In this document: positions 16,080 to 25,262 of the stretch, piece after piece
Numbering within the stretch: position 1 is the first letter of the stretch
Layout of the letters: each line of letters starts with the position of its first letter
Assembly: GCA_946481315.1 (NCBI GenBank)
Contig: CAMLMH010000001.1
Location: forward strand, 310,001 to 374,000
Length of the DNA: 64,000 nt
Source of the DNA: an uncultured Bacteriovorax sp.
GTDB taxonomy: Bacteria; Bdellovibrionota; Bacteriovoracia; Bacteriovoracales; Bacteriovoracaceae
Direction: 5' to 3'
Program-made: the position numbers and the translations under genes
The notes under the pieces: model-generated
The model's database searches: none
Seen by the model: only the letters and a program-made list of their open reading frames with translations
What the model was told of the DNA's origin: nothing

Positions 16080-17915
16080 TTAGCCGTTTCTGATAACAGA
16101 ACGTTTGTTTCCTGCTAGTTCTTTCTTTCTAATTCTAACAGAAGTTGGAGTGATCTCAACCCACTCATCGTTATCAATCCAATCCAGTGCCCATTCAAGG
16201 GTGCGGTTAACGATTGGCGGTAGAATGACGTTTTCATCTTTTCCAGCAGTACGCACTGAAGACAAGTGTTTTTCACGAACAGCGTTAACAACGATATCAT
16301 TTGGACGCGTATGTTCACCAATAACCATTCCTTCGTATGTAGGTTCTCCAGGTTTTACAAATTGCTTCCCAGTTGCAAGCAAGTTGAAAAGTGCATATGG
16401 GGTCATTTTTCCAGCACGATCTGAAACAATCGCGCCGTTTTGACGTCCCAGCATATCGCCGGTGTAAGGACGGTATCCGATAAACTCAGAAGACATGAGT
16501 CCTGCACCACGAGTATCAGTTAAGAAAATTCCCCGGTAACCAATAAGTCCGCGTGAAGGAATAACGAAAATAACACGAGTACGGTCTTCTCCAAGAGGCA
16601 TCATGTTTTCCATAATCCCTCGACGCTGAGAAAGCTTCTCTGTGATTGCACCTGTAGCATCACTAGGAATATCAAGAACAACTTTTTCAAACGGCTCTAG
16701 TTTTTCACCAGCTTCATTTGTCTGAAAAAGAACTTGAGGACGACCAACCATGAACTCGAATCCCTTACGGCGAAGTTGTTCGAAAACGATTGCCAGCTGA
16801 AGTTCTCCGCGACCTTTTAGAAGAAACACTTTCGGATCATCAGTTGGTTCATATTGAAGGGCCACGTTGGTACGAATTGATTCTTCAAGAAATTCTTCCA
16901 GCTTACGCGAGGTAAGATATTCTCCCTCTTGTCCTGAAAGCGGAGATGTTGAAACGGAAACCTGAACCCCAACCGTAGGAGGTTCAACAGTAATACGTGG
17001 AAGTGGTTCGATTTTAGAAGTAGAAACAATGGTATCACCAATTTTTCCGCTATCGACACCCGCAACGATGACGATCTCTCCAGCGCGTGCTTCATCAACT
17101 TCGATATTCTTTAAAGCTGAGAATTCCAGAATAGCTGTTACTTTGAATGATTTATTTCTGCCAGCTTCATCGCAAAGAGTATAGTTAGCGGCTTTTTTAA
17201 TAAGCCCTCGCTGGATACGTCCGATTAGAAGTGGCCCAAGATAAGGAGAGTAGGAAAGGTTAGTTACTAAAAGTTGCAGATCTTCACCCGGAGAAGTTTT
17301 TGGTTCAGGATAAAAGTCAGATACCATGAAATCAAGAATCGGGTGAACGTCTGAGCGAACAACACTTGGATCATGAGTCGCCCAGCCAGAACGGGCTGAA
17401 GCGTAGATGATCGGAATATCGAGATCGAAGTCTTCGATATTTAATTGATCAGCCATTTCTAAAAAGAGTGATTCAATATCGTGTTTAACTTCTTCAATAC
17501 GTTGATCGGGTCTGTCGATTTTGTTGATGATTACACCAATTTTAATCCCTCTTTCCATTGCTTTTTGAAGCACGAAACGAGTTTGAGGTAGTGGACCTTC
17601 AGAGGCATCTACCAGAAGTAAAACTCCATCAACCATCATCAGTGAACGTTCAACTTCCCCACCGAAGTCGGCGTGGCCTGGAGTATCGAGAAGATTAATT
17701 TTTGTATCTTTCCAGATGAAAGCACAGTTTTTAGCTGTAATTGTAATTCCGCGTTCCTTTTCAATTTCGCCCGAGTCCATAACCCGATCCTGAACTTGCT
17801 CTCGTTCGTCGAAAGTGTTTGATTGTCTTAAAAGACAGTCAACAAGCGTTGTTTTACCATGGTCAACGTGAGCAACGACGGCAATGTTTTTTAGTTTTGA
17901 GTAATTCTTAGACAT
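16080..17915 (-). CDS. typA: Translational GTPase TypA/BipA
   Basis: A 611-residue ribosome-associated GTPase important for ribosome assembly and stress or low-temperature growth. The ATG at 17915 is chosen because AAGGA lies nine bases upstream and the protein then begins MSKNYSKLKNIAVVAHVDHGKTT, as in other TypA proteins; the frame is open 42 bases further to a GTG. Visible motifs are G1 AHVDHGKT (15-22), G2 in KERGITI, G3 DTPGHADFGGEVE, G4 INKIDRPDQR, then EF-G-like domains. The TypA-specific C-terminus is present (SSVRTAGKDENVILPP, then EWVEITPTSVRIRKKEL). It diverges from the ABC-F gene across about 105 bases. Confidence 0.96.
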   Translation of the reverse strand: MSKNYSKLKNIAVVAHVDHGKTTLVDCLLRQSNTFDEREQVQDRVMDSGEIEKERGITITAKNCAFIWKDTKINLLDTPGHADFGGEVERSLMMVDGVLLLVDASEGPLPQTRFVLQKAMERGIKIGVIINKIDRPDQRIEEVKHDIESLFLEMADQLNIEDFDLDIPIIYASARSGWATHDPSVVRSDVHPILDFMVSDFYPEPKTSPGEDLQLLVTNLSYSPYLGPLLIGRIQRGLIKKAANYTLCDEAGRNKSFKVTAILEFSALKNIEVDEARAGEIVIVAGVDSGKIGDTIVSTSKIEPLPRITVEPPTVGVQVSVSTSPLSGQEGEYLTSRKLEEFLEESIRTNVALQYEPTDDPKVFLLKGRGELQLAIVFEQLRRKGFEFMVGRPQVLFQTNEAGEKLEPFEKVVLDIPSDATGAITEKLSQRRGIMENMMPLGEDRTRVIFVIPSRGLIGYRGIFLTDTRGAGLMSSEFIGYRPYTGDMLGRQNGAIVSDRAGKMTPYALFNLLATGKQFVKPGEPTYEGMVIGEHTRPNDIVVNAVREKHLSSVRTAGKDENVILPPIVNRTLEWALDWIDNDEWVEITPTSVRIRKKELAGNKRSVIRNG

Positions 17916-18020
17916 GCGGACAAATCCTTGGTTGGTGGCAAGGTGACGATAAGTCACTTAACAAAATTTAATGAATTTCCGGTGAGAATAGCATAAGATC
18001 CCCTCTATAGCGAGATAACA

Positions 18021-19847
18021 ATGATTCAAGCAAAAAATTTATCGAAACATTTCGGCGCACAAGACCTATTTGATAATGTTAGTTTTCAGTTAGGGGCCCG
18101 GGAGAGAATCGGACTGGTCGGAAGAAACGGATCAGGTAAATCTACCCTTTTTAAACTAATTCTCGGAGAGTTATCTGCTGATGGCGGAGAAATTACGATT
18201 CCTAAAGGCTACAAATTAGGCGCACTGGAACAGCATATCCATTTTACAAAACCATCAGTCCTTGAAGAATGCATTCAGGTTCTGAATCCGGAAGACTATC
18301 GGGAGCATGAAGCACCTAAGATCCTGTTTGGTCTGGGCTTTACGGAAAGTGATCTGCAAAAAGATCCAAAAAGCTTTTCAGGTGGTTATCAGATCAGGAT
18401 TAATCTGGCCAAACTGCTTTTGCAGCAACCAGATTTACTTATGCTGGATGAGCCAACCAACTATCTGGACATCGTCAGTGTGCGCTGGCTGAAAAACTTT
18501 CTTAAAAATTTTCCGGGTGAAATCATGCTTATAACCCATGACCGGGAGTTTATGGATGACGTGGTTACTCACACGATGGGGTTGCATCGTAAGCAACTCA
18601 AAAAAATAAAAGGCGATACCGCTAAATTTTATGAACATATTCTTCAGGATGAAGAAATGTATGAAAAGACGCGGGAAAACTTAGATAAAAAACGCAAAGA
18701 AATGGAAGCTTTTATTGAGCGTTTTAAAGCCAAAGCTTCAAAGGCTGCCCAGGCACAATCCCGGGTAAAAGCCTTACAGAAAATGGACTCAATGGAAAAA
18801 CTAACGGATGTTGAGAACCTGGGTTTTAAATTCCGCTTCGTGGAATGTCCGGGAAAACAGATTGCTGAAATTAAACATCTCACTTTTCACTATGAAGGAA
18901 AAGAACAGGACATTCTTTTTCACGATGTCAGTTTTCCCATTAATCGTGAAGATCGCATCGGAATCATCGGGAAAAACGGAAAGGGAAAATCAACACTGCT
19001 CAATTGCATCGGCGGGATTCTCTCTCCGGTAAAAGGCAAGGTCAGTTTTCATCCCTCCGCACGGATCGGCCATTTTGGTCAGACCAATATCAACCGTCTG
19101 GGGATGGACAATACAATTGCTGAAGAAATTCAGGCTGAAAATTCCGATCTCACGATTTCTCAGGTGCGCAACATTTGCGGAACCATGATGTTTGATGGCG
19201 ACCTGGCAAAGAAAAAAATTAAAGTGCTTTCGGGTGGGGAGAGGGCACGCGTTTTATTAGGAAAAATTCTCGCAAAACCGGCTAATCTTCTACTGCTGGA
19301 TGAGCCCACTAACCACCTGGATATGGAATCGATTGAATCGCTCACCGAAGAAATCGGCAATTTTCCCGGCGCCGTGGTGATTGTTACTCACAGTGAAATC
19401 ATGCTGAGGAATCTGGCCACTAAGCTGGTTATTTTCCACAATGGCAATGCTGAATTCTTTAACGGCACTTATGATGATTTTCTGGAAAAGATCGGCTGGG
19501 AAAGTGAAGAAGTAAAACCAAAAAACAAAAAGAAACTCAGTGAAGCAGAAATAAAACAAAAACGGGCCGAATTAACACTTGAGCGCTCGAGACAGACCAA
19601 ACCGGTTAAGGAAGAAATAGAATTACTGGAAGCGGAAATCACCAAAAATGAAAATTTGCTCGGAAGAATAAACTCAGAATTAGAGAAGGCCACTCTGGTC
19701 AATGACACCGGTAAAATCACAGACTATGCTCATGCTGTGGGAAAGTTAAATCAGATGATTGATGATTTGTTTGAAAAGCTCTCTCTCGCCAATGAAAAAC
19801 TGGATTTTATTCAGCAAAAGTATGACAGGGAAATGGAGTCATTGTGA
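18021..19847 (+). CDS. ABC-F family ATPase (YheS/Uup-like)
   Basis: A 608-residue soluble protein with two ABC ATPase cassettes and no membrane segments. ABC-F proteins bind the ribosome E site and affect translation or antibiotic protection. First cassette: Walker A GRNGSGKST (about 35-43), signature SFSGGYQIR, Walker B LLMLDEPTNYLD. The linker (about 215-270) is the charged helical hairpin that contacts tRNA. Second cassette: Walker A GKNGKGKST, signature VLSGGERAR, Walker B LLLLDEPTNHLD. A C-terminal coiled coil of about 90 residues follows, like the DNA-binding tail of Uup. Closest general layout is YheS/ABCF3-like; I cannot name the subfamily with certainty. The stop overlaps the GTG of the next gene. 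Confidence 0.9.
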   Translation: MIQAKNLSKHFGAQDLFDNVSFQLGARERIGLVGRNGSGKSTLFKLILGELSADGGEITIPKGYKLGALEQHIHFTKPSVLEECIQVLNPEDYREHEAPKILFGLGFTESDLQKDPKSFSGGYQIRINLAKLLLQQPDLLMLDEPTNYLDIVSVRWLKNFLKNFPGEIMLITHDREFMDDVVTHTMGLHRKQLKKIKGDTAKFYEHILQDEEMYEKTRENLDKKRKEMEAFIERFKAKASKAAQAQSRVKALQKMDSMEKLTDVENLGFKFRFVECPGKQIAEIKHLTFHYEGKEQDILFHDVSFPINREDRIGIIGKNGKGKSTLLNCIGGILSPVKGKVSFHPSARIGHFGQTNINRLGMDNTIAEEIQAENSDLTISQVRNICGTMMFDGDLAKKKIKVLSGGERARVLLGKILAKPANLLLLDEPTNHLDMESIESLTEEIGNFPGAVVIVTHSEIMLRNLATKLVIFHNGNAEFFNGTYDDFLEKIGWESEEVKPKNKKKLSEAEIKQKRAELTLERSRQTKPVKEEIELLEAEITKNENLLGRINSELEKATLVNDTGKITDYAHAVGKLNQMIDDLFEKLSLANEKLDFIQQKYDREMESL

Positions 19848-20272
19848 AATTAATCATTGCACTCATTATGTGCTACAGCCTGACATCTCTGGCTTCCGAC
19901 GAATGCCGAGGTGATCTAAAATTAAAAATAACCGGACTGAAAAGTTCTGCCGGCCAGGTAAAATTTGATCTGGATAATTCCGCAGAAACGTTTAAGCCGG
20001 CCAAAGGATCCCGTCCTTCATTTAAACAGGGGAAAGCTCCTGTTGAAGATAAAGAAGCCGAATATATATTTAAAAACATACCTTGTGGCGATTATGCCGT
20101 TAAGGCTTACCACGATGAAAATGGGAATGAGGATCTGGATGTGAACTTCCTCAAAGTTCCAAAGGAAGAATATTCATTTTCTAATTGCGAAAAATGTATG
20201 CTCCCACCATCCTTTGAAAAGGCTAAATTTACTTTTAACAAGCAAGATAAAGAAATTACCGTCTCTTTTTAG
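19844..20272 (+). CDS. Secreted DUF2141 family protein
   Basis: A 142-residue exported protein starting at a GTG that overlaps the ABC-F stop by four bases. The signal peptide is KLIIALIMCYSLTSLASDE. The rest matches the DUF2141 pattern: LKLKITGLKSSAGQVKFDLDN, then IFKNIPCGDYAVKAYHDENGNEDLD, where the acidic AYHDENGNEDLD stretch is the family hallmark and looks like a calcium-binding loop. The ending KAKFTFNKQDKEITVSF is also typical. Function of the family is unknown. Overlap with an ABC-F gene suggests co-transcription, not necessarily a shared role. Confidence 0.85.
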   Translation: MKLIIALIMCYSLTSLASDECRGDLKLKITGLKSSAGQVKFDLDNSAETFKPAKGSRPSFKQGKAPVEDKEAEYIFKNIPCGDYAVKAYHDENGNEDLDVNFLKVPKEEYSFSNCEKCMLPPSFEKAKFTFNKQDKEITVSF

Positions 20273-20367
20273 GGGCTCTGTCCGCTCCTGCACATAGTCA
20301 ACAACTTTAACCCTCTGAAGCAAAACCTCTTATCCTGGCAACAGCGGCCAAGCTGATTCGTATTAGG

Positions 20368-20396
20368 TTGTATTCTCCAATGGCGAATGTTATTTT
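20368..20396 (+). promoter_or_regulatory. Candidate sigma-70 promoter of the phosphonate operon
   Basis: TTGTAT (20368-20373) and TATTTT (20391-20396) are separated by 17 bases, about 42 bases upstream of the dioxygenase ATG. It lies in the 165-base space after the DUF2141 gene. The match to TTGACA/TATAAT is moderate, so this is a suggestion only. Confidence 0.35.
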
Positions 20397-20437
20397 TTAG
20401 CAGCGATTTTTGCACTTTTCCAGAGAGGAAATCCACC

Positions 20438-21370
20438 ATGTTGAACGACAATTTTTTTACCAGTTTTTCAGGCGAAGCTCAAAATGAGGTCTATGATTTT
20501 ATCAAGTCCTTGCACCACTACGACCGCATTCAGGATGCGCGCATTCTGGATTCTGATGACTGTCCGACATTTCAAAAAGAAGTGGAAGAAATCCGCAAAG
20601 AACTGGAAACGGGAAAAAAGATCGTAATCGTTCAGCCGTTCGTGGATTTGCATAATAAATATACCATTCAGGAACAACGTACAATCAGCTGGCTGCTAGG
20701 AAATGTTCTCGGAAAACCTCTGGTGCAAAATGAAGCCGGAGAGAAAGTTATTTGTGTTTACGACCGCGACCGATCGAATTCAATGGTGAAGGGGGCCCGC
20801 TATCATCAGACTCGTGAGGGTGGAACCATCCACACTGATAATGTGAACGTACCTTTCCACTGGGAATACCTCATCCTGACTTGTATATCGCCAGCGATGT
20901 CCGGTGGAGAGAATATTTTGGTCAATGCCAATCTGGTCTATAAAATTCTTAGAGAAAAGCATGCTGATGTTTTAAAAATTTTAGAATCAAATTTCTTCTG
21001 GGAGCAAAGGGGAGTCGCAGATAAAACTTACGAAGCTCCTATTGTCACATACGGAAAAAATGGTGAGCCTTTATTCCGTCACCTGAGACCCTACATGGAA
21101 TCTGCCCACAATAAGATGCAGCGACCGCTTACTGATGAACAAACATATGCCATTGATACACTGGATTCAATTATCGAACATTCAGATAATCAGTATCGCC
21201 ATACATTCAAATCAGGAGAAATTCTTCTGACTTATGATTCACAGGTTTTACATGGGAGAACATGCTTTTCCGACGCCTGGAATGCCGTCAATATTTTTGA
21301 CTGGAAAAAAGAACACAATCGCCCTCTAAAACGTACGATGGACCGTCTTTGGATTCAAAAGAGTAACTAG
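20438..21370 (+). CDS. TauD-like Fe(II)/2-oxoglutarate dioxygenase of the phosphonate cluster
   Basis: A 310-residue oxygenase of the TauD/clavaminate-synthase-like fold. ATG 20438 is preceded by AGAGGAAA; the frame extends 51 bases upstream but without a ribosome-binding site. The iron-binding facial triad is visible as H132-T-D134 (GGTIHTDNV) and H272 (VLHGRTCF). The C-terminal RPLKRTMDRLWIQ could supply the 2-oxoglutarate-binding Arg. Enzymes of this fold hydroxylate unactivated carbons. As the first gene of a phosphonate cluster, its likely job is to hydroxylate C1 of 2-aminoethylphosphonate or its lipid-linked form. That substrate is inferred from context; the enzyme family is clear. The next gene starts seven bases downstream. 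Confidence 0.82.
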   Translation: MLNDNFFTSFSGEAQNEVYDFIKSLHHYDRIQDARILDSDDCPTFQKEVEEIRKELETGKKIVIVQPFVDLHNKYTIQEQRTISWLLGNVLGKPLVQNEAGEKVICVYDRDRSNSMVKGARYHQTREGGTIHTDNVNVPFHWEYLILTCISPAMSGGENILVNANLVYKILREKHADVLKILESNFFWEQRGVADKTYEAPIVTYGKNGEPLFRHLRPYMESAHNKMQRPLTDEQTYAIDTLDSIIEHSDNQYRHTFKSGEILLTYDSQVLHGRTCFSDAWNAVNIFDWKKEHNRPLKRTMDRLWIQKSN

Positions 21371-21377
21371 GAACTAT

Positions 21378-22121
21378 ATGGAAAATTTAACTGCACTAAT
21401 TCTGGCAGCAGGATATGGCTCTCGCATTTCTGATGTAACAACAGACCCTAAAAGCTTATTGAAGATTAATAACCGAACGCTCATGCAATGGCATTTCGAT
21501 TCTCTTCGTTCAGTGGGAATCAAAAACGTCGTAGTCGTTACCGGATACAAGCGCGAAGTACTCGAAGACTTCCTTGACCGGTACAAAGACGAATTTAATC
21601 TGACATACGCCGCAAACGATGATTTCCGGGTAAAAGGAAATACTTACTCCCTTTACTACGGACTGGAAAAAGTTCAAAGCGAGTTTCTATTATTCGATGC
21701 CGATCTGATTTATGAGACGCAAATCCTCCGCTCCTTTGTACAGGATCCTCACCCAAATCAGATTTTGGTAGGTGAGAGTTCGATTGAAGATATTGAATGC
21801 TCCAAGGCCATGATCGATAAAGATGGCCATGTTCGGATGACTATTGATAAACGTGAAGTCACACAGGAAGAAAGAGAGAAGTATGCTTTTGCCGGAGAAG
21901 CTATCGGTATTCTTAAATTTTCAAAACAATACCGGGATGACATGCTGGAAGCCTGTCGAAGTTTTCTTGCAGCGCCTGCTAATGTCGGAAAGAATTGGGA
22001 ACATGTCATGAATGAATTTTTATTGAACCATGATATGAGTGTTCACCAGGCCATCAGCAACCGCTGGGTAGAAATTGACACTAAAGAAGATTACGAACGC
22101 GCAAAAAGTTTATTTTTATGA
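21378..22121 (+). CDS. Nucleotidyltransferase, probable CTP:phosphonate cytidylyltransferase
   Basis: A 247-residue single-domain NTP transferase of the LicC/PntC type. The nucleotide loop LAAGYGSR (residues 9-16) is canonical, followed by T-D-P-K (22-25), VVVTGYKRE, a substrate turn with NTYSLYYGL, and LLFDADLIYE, the acidic metal-binding segment (family D-x-D). Members activate choline phosphate or aminoethylphosphonate as CDP or CMP adducts. Gene order, with a CDP-alcohol phosphotransferase overlapping it by four bases, supports a role in making CMP-2-aminoethylphosphonate as a head-group donor. Nucleotide preference cannot be read from sequence, but CTP is expected. Confidence 0.83.
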   Translation: MENLTALILAAGYGSRISDVTTDPKSLLKINNRTLMQWHFDSLRSVGIKNVVVVTGYKREVLEDFLDRYKDEFNLTYAANDDFRVKGNTYSLYYGLEKVQSEFLLFDADLIYETQILRSFVQDPHPNQILVGESSIEDIECSKAMIDKDGHVRMTIDKREVTQEEREKYAFAGEAIGILKFSKQYRDDMLEACRSFLAAPANVGKNWEHVMNEFLLNHDMSVHQAISNRWVEIDTKEDYERAKSLFL

Positions 22122-22996
22122 ATTGGTTAAACGAATATAAAACATCCCTGAAAAATGTTGATGCTGAAGAGCCTCTGGACATTTATTTTTACCGACCATT
22201 GGCATTTATAGTCGTGAAGAGTTTTTATTCTTTGCCACTGACTCCTAACCATTATTCTTTTTTTGCTCTTGTGTCTGGTCTTCTTTCTGCTTTTTTCTTC
22301 TGGCAAGGAACGGAAATCGATTTTAAAATCGCCGCATTCCTCTTTTTTATGTTTGCCGTCTATGACTGCTGTGATGGCATGGTTGCACGCATGAAAAAAA
22401 ACGGATCCGAATTTGGACGAATTGTTGATGGCGTAGTTGATTACACTGTTAATATTGCAGCTTATGTCGGAATGGCCTTTGGTATCGGGAAGCTTTACCC
22501 TGATTTTTACGGCATTCCGGGATGGCTTTTAGTGGTACTGGCCGGTGTTTCCAAAGCGATTCATGCCTTGATCTATGATCATTATCTCAGCGAGTATTTA
22601 TCGCATGCTAATGGCGGTGGTGATTTTGCCAAAAAAGAAGTTGAAAAAATTTCGCTTCGTCTGATTAAGGCTAAAGAAGAAAACCTTGCCTGGTATAAAA
22701 TTCTCGCTCTTAGAGTTTATCTGGGCTTCACAAAACTTCAGGCAGCCAGTGACGATCGTCCACTTACTTGTGATCCTCAAAAGTATTGTTCCCGCAATCT
22801 GCGTCTGCTGAAGTTATGGTCCATGATTGCACCTGCTCCGCATATCACTGCGCTTATTCTTGCTTTCCTGTTCAATGCTCCTGGACTTTTATTTGCTTAC
22901 TCAATTATCTTCGGTAACCTCTGGCTGCTGTTTATGACTTTTTATCAGAAACATATTAATGCTAATATGGCACAAGTTGAAGAGCGTGCAATATGA
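22118..22996 (+). CDS. CDP-alcohol phosphotransferase family enzyme (phosphonolipid head-group transferase)
   Basis: A 292-residue integral membrane enzyme. The CDP-alcohol phosphotransferase signature is perfect: D83-x-x-D86-G-x-x-A-R91-x8-G100-x3-D104-x3-D108. About six hydrophobic segments surround it (from about residue 45 to the end). Family members move a phospho-head group from a CDP donor to a lipid alcohol, or the reverse. Beside a cytidylyltransferase (four-base overlap) and phosphonate genes, the likely reaction is transfer of the aminoethylphosphonyl group from its CMP adduct to ceramide or diacylglycerol. The lipid acceptor is inference. The stop overlaps the start of the next gene by four bases. 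Confidence 0.88.
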   Translation: MNWLNEYKTSLKNVDAEEPLDIYFYRPLAFIVVKSFYSLPLTPNHYSFFALVSGLLSAFFFWQGTEIDFKIAAFLFFMFAVYDCCDGMVARMKKNGSEFGRIVDGVVDYTVNIAAYVGMAFGIGKLYPDFYGIPGWLLVVLAGVSKAIHALIYDHYLSEYLSHANGGGDFAKKEVEKISLRLIKAKEENLAWYKILALRVYLGFTKLQAASDDRPLTCDPQKYCSRNLRLLKLWSMIAPAPHITALILAFLFNAPGLLFAYSIIFGNLWLLFMTFYQKHINANMAQVEERAI

Positions 22997-23628
22997 TGGC
23001 CTTAATGGTCGGTCTGATTGTCGGGTTCTTAATGTGCATTCCGGTCGGTCCCATCAATGTCTGGGTCGTCAATACACTTTTAAAGCATAATTTTCGCTCG
23101 GCTTTTTCAATTGCTTTAGGCGGAGCGGTTATGGATTTTACGTATTTTATTATTATCCTCAGCGGCCTTTCGCTTTTTGATTTTTCAGCCAAAACAATTC
23201 TCATTCTGAAAATCATTGGAGTTCTTTTTTTACTTATCTTCGGCCTAAGAGAATTGTTCTCTAAGAATATTGTTCTGGAAACAAACCCGGACGAGATAAA
23301 AAAAATTCCTCATGCTTCCAGCTTTTTTCTTGTTGGAGTGCTGATTTATACTTCAAATCCCACACTTATTGCGACGATGACTGGACTGGCTGCAGTAATA
23401 AAATCCTGGCATTTATTCGCCGAAGGATTTTTTAATAATTTTATGCTGTCCCTGGGAGTAGCGGCCGGATCGGCGGGATGGTTTTATTTTCTTTTGAAAG
23501 TGATACAAAAATACCAAAACCGGATACCAGCTACTTTTTACCGCCATTTTTCCCGAACGTCCGGCGCGCTGATTGTGCTCTTTAGTTTCTATATGGCCTT
23601 CAATGTTTATAAGGAAGTCAGTCTATGA
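22993..23628 (+). CDS. LysE/RhtB-family membrane transporter
   Basis: A 211-residue membrane protein with about six hydrophobic segments. The N-terminus [20 protein letters not shown] fits the LysE/RhtB signature (G-x-x-x-x-x-x-P-G-P). The second half has the equivalent [15 protein letters not shown] segment. Family members export amino acids and small amines. Sitting inside the phosphonate operon with four-base overlaps on both sides, it may move 2-aminoethylphosphonate or a related amine, or a lipid precursor. Substrate is unknown. Confidence 0.78.
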   Translation: MMALMVGLIVGFLMCIPVGPINVWVVNTLLKHNFRSAFSIALGGAVMDFTYFIIILSGLSLFDFSAKTILILKIIGVLFLLIFGLRELFSKNIVLETNPDEIKKIPHASSFFLVGVLIYTSNPTLIATMTGLAAVIKSWHLFAEGFFNNFMLSLGVAAGSAGWFYFLLKVIQKYQNRIPATFYRHFSRTSGALIVLFSFYMAFNVYKEVSL

Positions 23629-25262
23629 AAAAAATTACAGTAAAAAAAACGACTCAATTACGTAACATGCTCATGTCCAGAGAACTGGAATTTTTAATGG
23701 AATGCCACAATGGACTTTCTGCAAAGATTGCAGAGGAAGCAGGTTTTAAGGGGCTGTGGGGATCTGGTCTTTCAATCTCTGCTTCACTGGGCGTGCGAGA
23801 CAATAATGAGGCATCCTGGACACAGGTTCTGGACGTAGCGGAATATATCAGCGATGCAACGACAATCCCGATGTTGCTTGACGGTGATACTGGATACGGT
23901 AACTTCAACAACATGCGAAGACTGGTCATGAAACTTGAACAGCGAAACGTGGCCGGTGTTTGTATTGAAGATAAAATTTTCCCTAAAACCAACTCTTTCC
24001 TTCGCGGCGAAGCGCAGCCACTGGCAGATGTTGATGAATTCTGTGGAAAGATCAAAGCGGGTCAGGATACCAAGCTCGACGATGATTTTGTTATCATAGC
24101 CCGGGTAGAAGCGCTTATTGCAGGATGGGGGTTAGCGGAAGCCGTAAAAAGAGCAGAAGCTTACCGTCTCGCTGGTGCCGATGCGATATTAATGCATTCA
24201 AAAATTTCCAAGCCTGATGAAATTCTCGCCTTTATGAAAGAGTGGGGGGAGAGAGCTCATACTTGTCCGGTGGTTATTGTACCGACAAAATATTATTCAA
24301 CACCGACCAATGTTTTCCGCGAAGCTAATGTTTCTCTCTGTATCTGGGCCAATCATCAGATGCGGGCGGCAGTAACAGCTATGCAAAATGTGACAAAAAC
24401 AATTTTTACTGAACAGTCGCTTATGAGTGTTGAAGACAAAGTGGCATCGGTAAAAGAAGTGTTTCGTTTGCAAAATGACAGCGAGCTGGAAGAAGCGGAA
24501 AAGCTGTATCTGAAAGTTGCAGATGCAGATAAACCACGCGCCATTTTTCTGGCGGCATCAAGAGGAGCAGAGTTAAAGGAACTGACTGAAGACAGACCTA
24601 AAGTTCTGATCGATATAAACGGAAAACCTCTGATTGAGCAATCGCTGGATAATTTTTACGAACACGATATAAAAGATATTACGATCGTCCGCGGGTATAA
24701 AAAAGAAGCTTTTACTTTTCCCAATGTAAAATACGTTGATAACAATCAATATGAGACAACCAGCGAACTGGCTTCGTTGTTACTTGCTAAAAAAGAAATT
24801 ATTGATAACACCATTATTTCTTACGGCGATATCCTATACCGAAAATACATTTTGTCCCGCCTACTTGAAGAAAAAGGCGATATTACTATTGTGGTAGATG
24901 CATCTCTGACAGAGAGACCGTCTGACTATAAAGGCGATTTCGTCACCTGTTCCAGAAAACACAGCACGAAATACAATGAAGCTCCTGCAGAGCTTAAAGG
25001 TATTAAATTTGCAGAACAGAGTACCAGCAAAGAAGCTGACGGTGAGTACATTGGTTTGATTAAAACTAATAAAGTTGGATCTGAAGCACTGGTGTTAACG
25101 CTGAATGAAATGTCATCTCTGCCGGAGTTTAACAAAATGAAAATGCCGGATCTGATGAATAAACTCCTGGAAAAGAAAGTGAAGATCAATGTCATGTACA
25201 TTGATGGTCACTGGATGGACGTAGATAGTTACGCTGACGTATCAAAAGGACAAAAGTTTTAA
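23625..25262 (+). CDS. aepX: Phosphoenolpyruvate mutase fused to a nucleotidyltransferase-like domain
   Basis: A 545-residue bifunctional-looking protein. Residues 1-295 are PEP mutase, which converts phosphoenolpyruvate to phosphonopyruvate and forms the C-P bond. The active-site motif E115-D-K-IFPK-T-N123-S124 is the mutase signature that separates it from isocitrate lyase relatives, with D86 and D88 for Mg2+. Residues about 305-545 form a second NTP-transferase domain ([32 protein letters not shown], then a D-x-D-like YGDILY). The nucleotide loop reads LAASRGAEL, where the usual form is LAAGxGxRL, so the Gly and the Arg that hold the phosphates are Ser and Glu. That domain may be inactive or altered. 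The start overlaps the LysE-like stop by four bases. Confidence 0.93.
   Translation: MKKITVKKTTQLRNMLMSRELEFLMECHNGLSAKIAEEAGFKGLWGSGLSISASLGVRDNNEASWTQVLDVAEYISDATTIPMLLDGDTGYGNFNNMRRLVMKLEQRNVAGVCIEDKIFPKTNSFLRGEAQPLADVDEFCGKIKAGQDTKLDDDFVIIARVEALIAGWGLAEAVKRAEAYRLAGADAILMHSKISKPDEILAFMKEWGERAHTCPVVIVPTKYYSTPTNVFREANVSLCIWANHQMRAAVTAMQNVTKTIFTEQSLMSVEDKVASVKEVFRLQNDSELEEAEKLYLKVADADKPRAIFLAASRGAELKELTEDRPKVLIDINGKPLIEQSLDNFYEHDIKDITIVRGYKKEAFTFPNVKYVDNNQYETTSELASLLLAKKEIIDNTIISYGDILYRKYILSRLLEEKGDITIVVDASLTERPSDYKGDFVTCSRKHSTKYNEAPAELKGIKFAEQSTSKEADGEYIGLIKTNKVGSEALVLTLNEMSSLPEFNKMKMPDLMNKLLEKKVKINVMYIDGHWMDVDSYADVSKGQKF

Noticed and set aside
17943..17957. Inverted repeat GTGAC-GATAA-GTCAC between typA and the ABC-F gene as operator
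   Set aside because: Only five pairs, overlapping the alternative typA start; too weak to claim without conservation.
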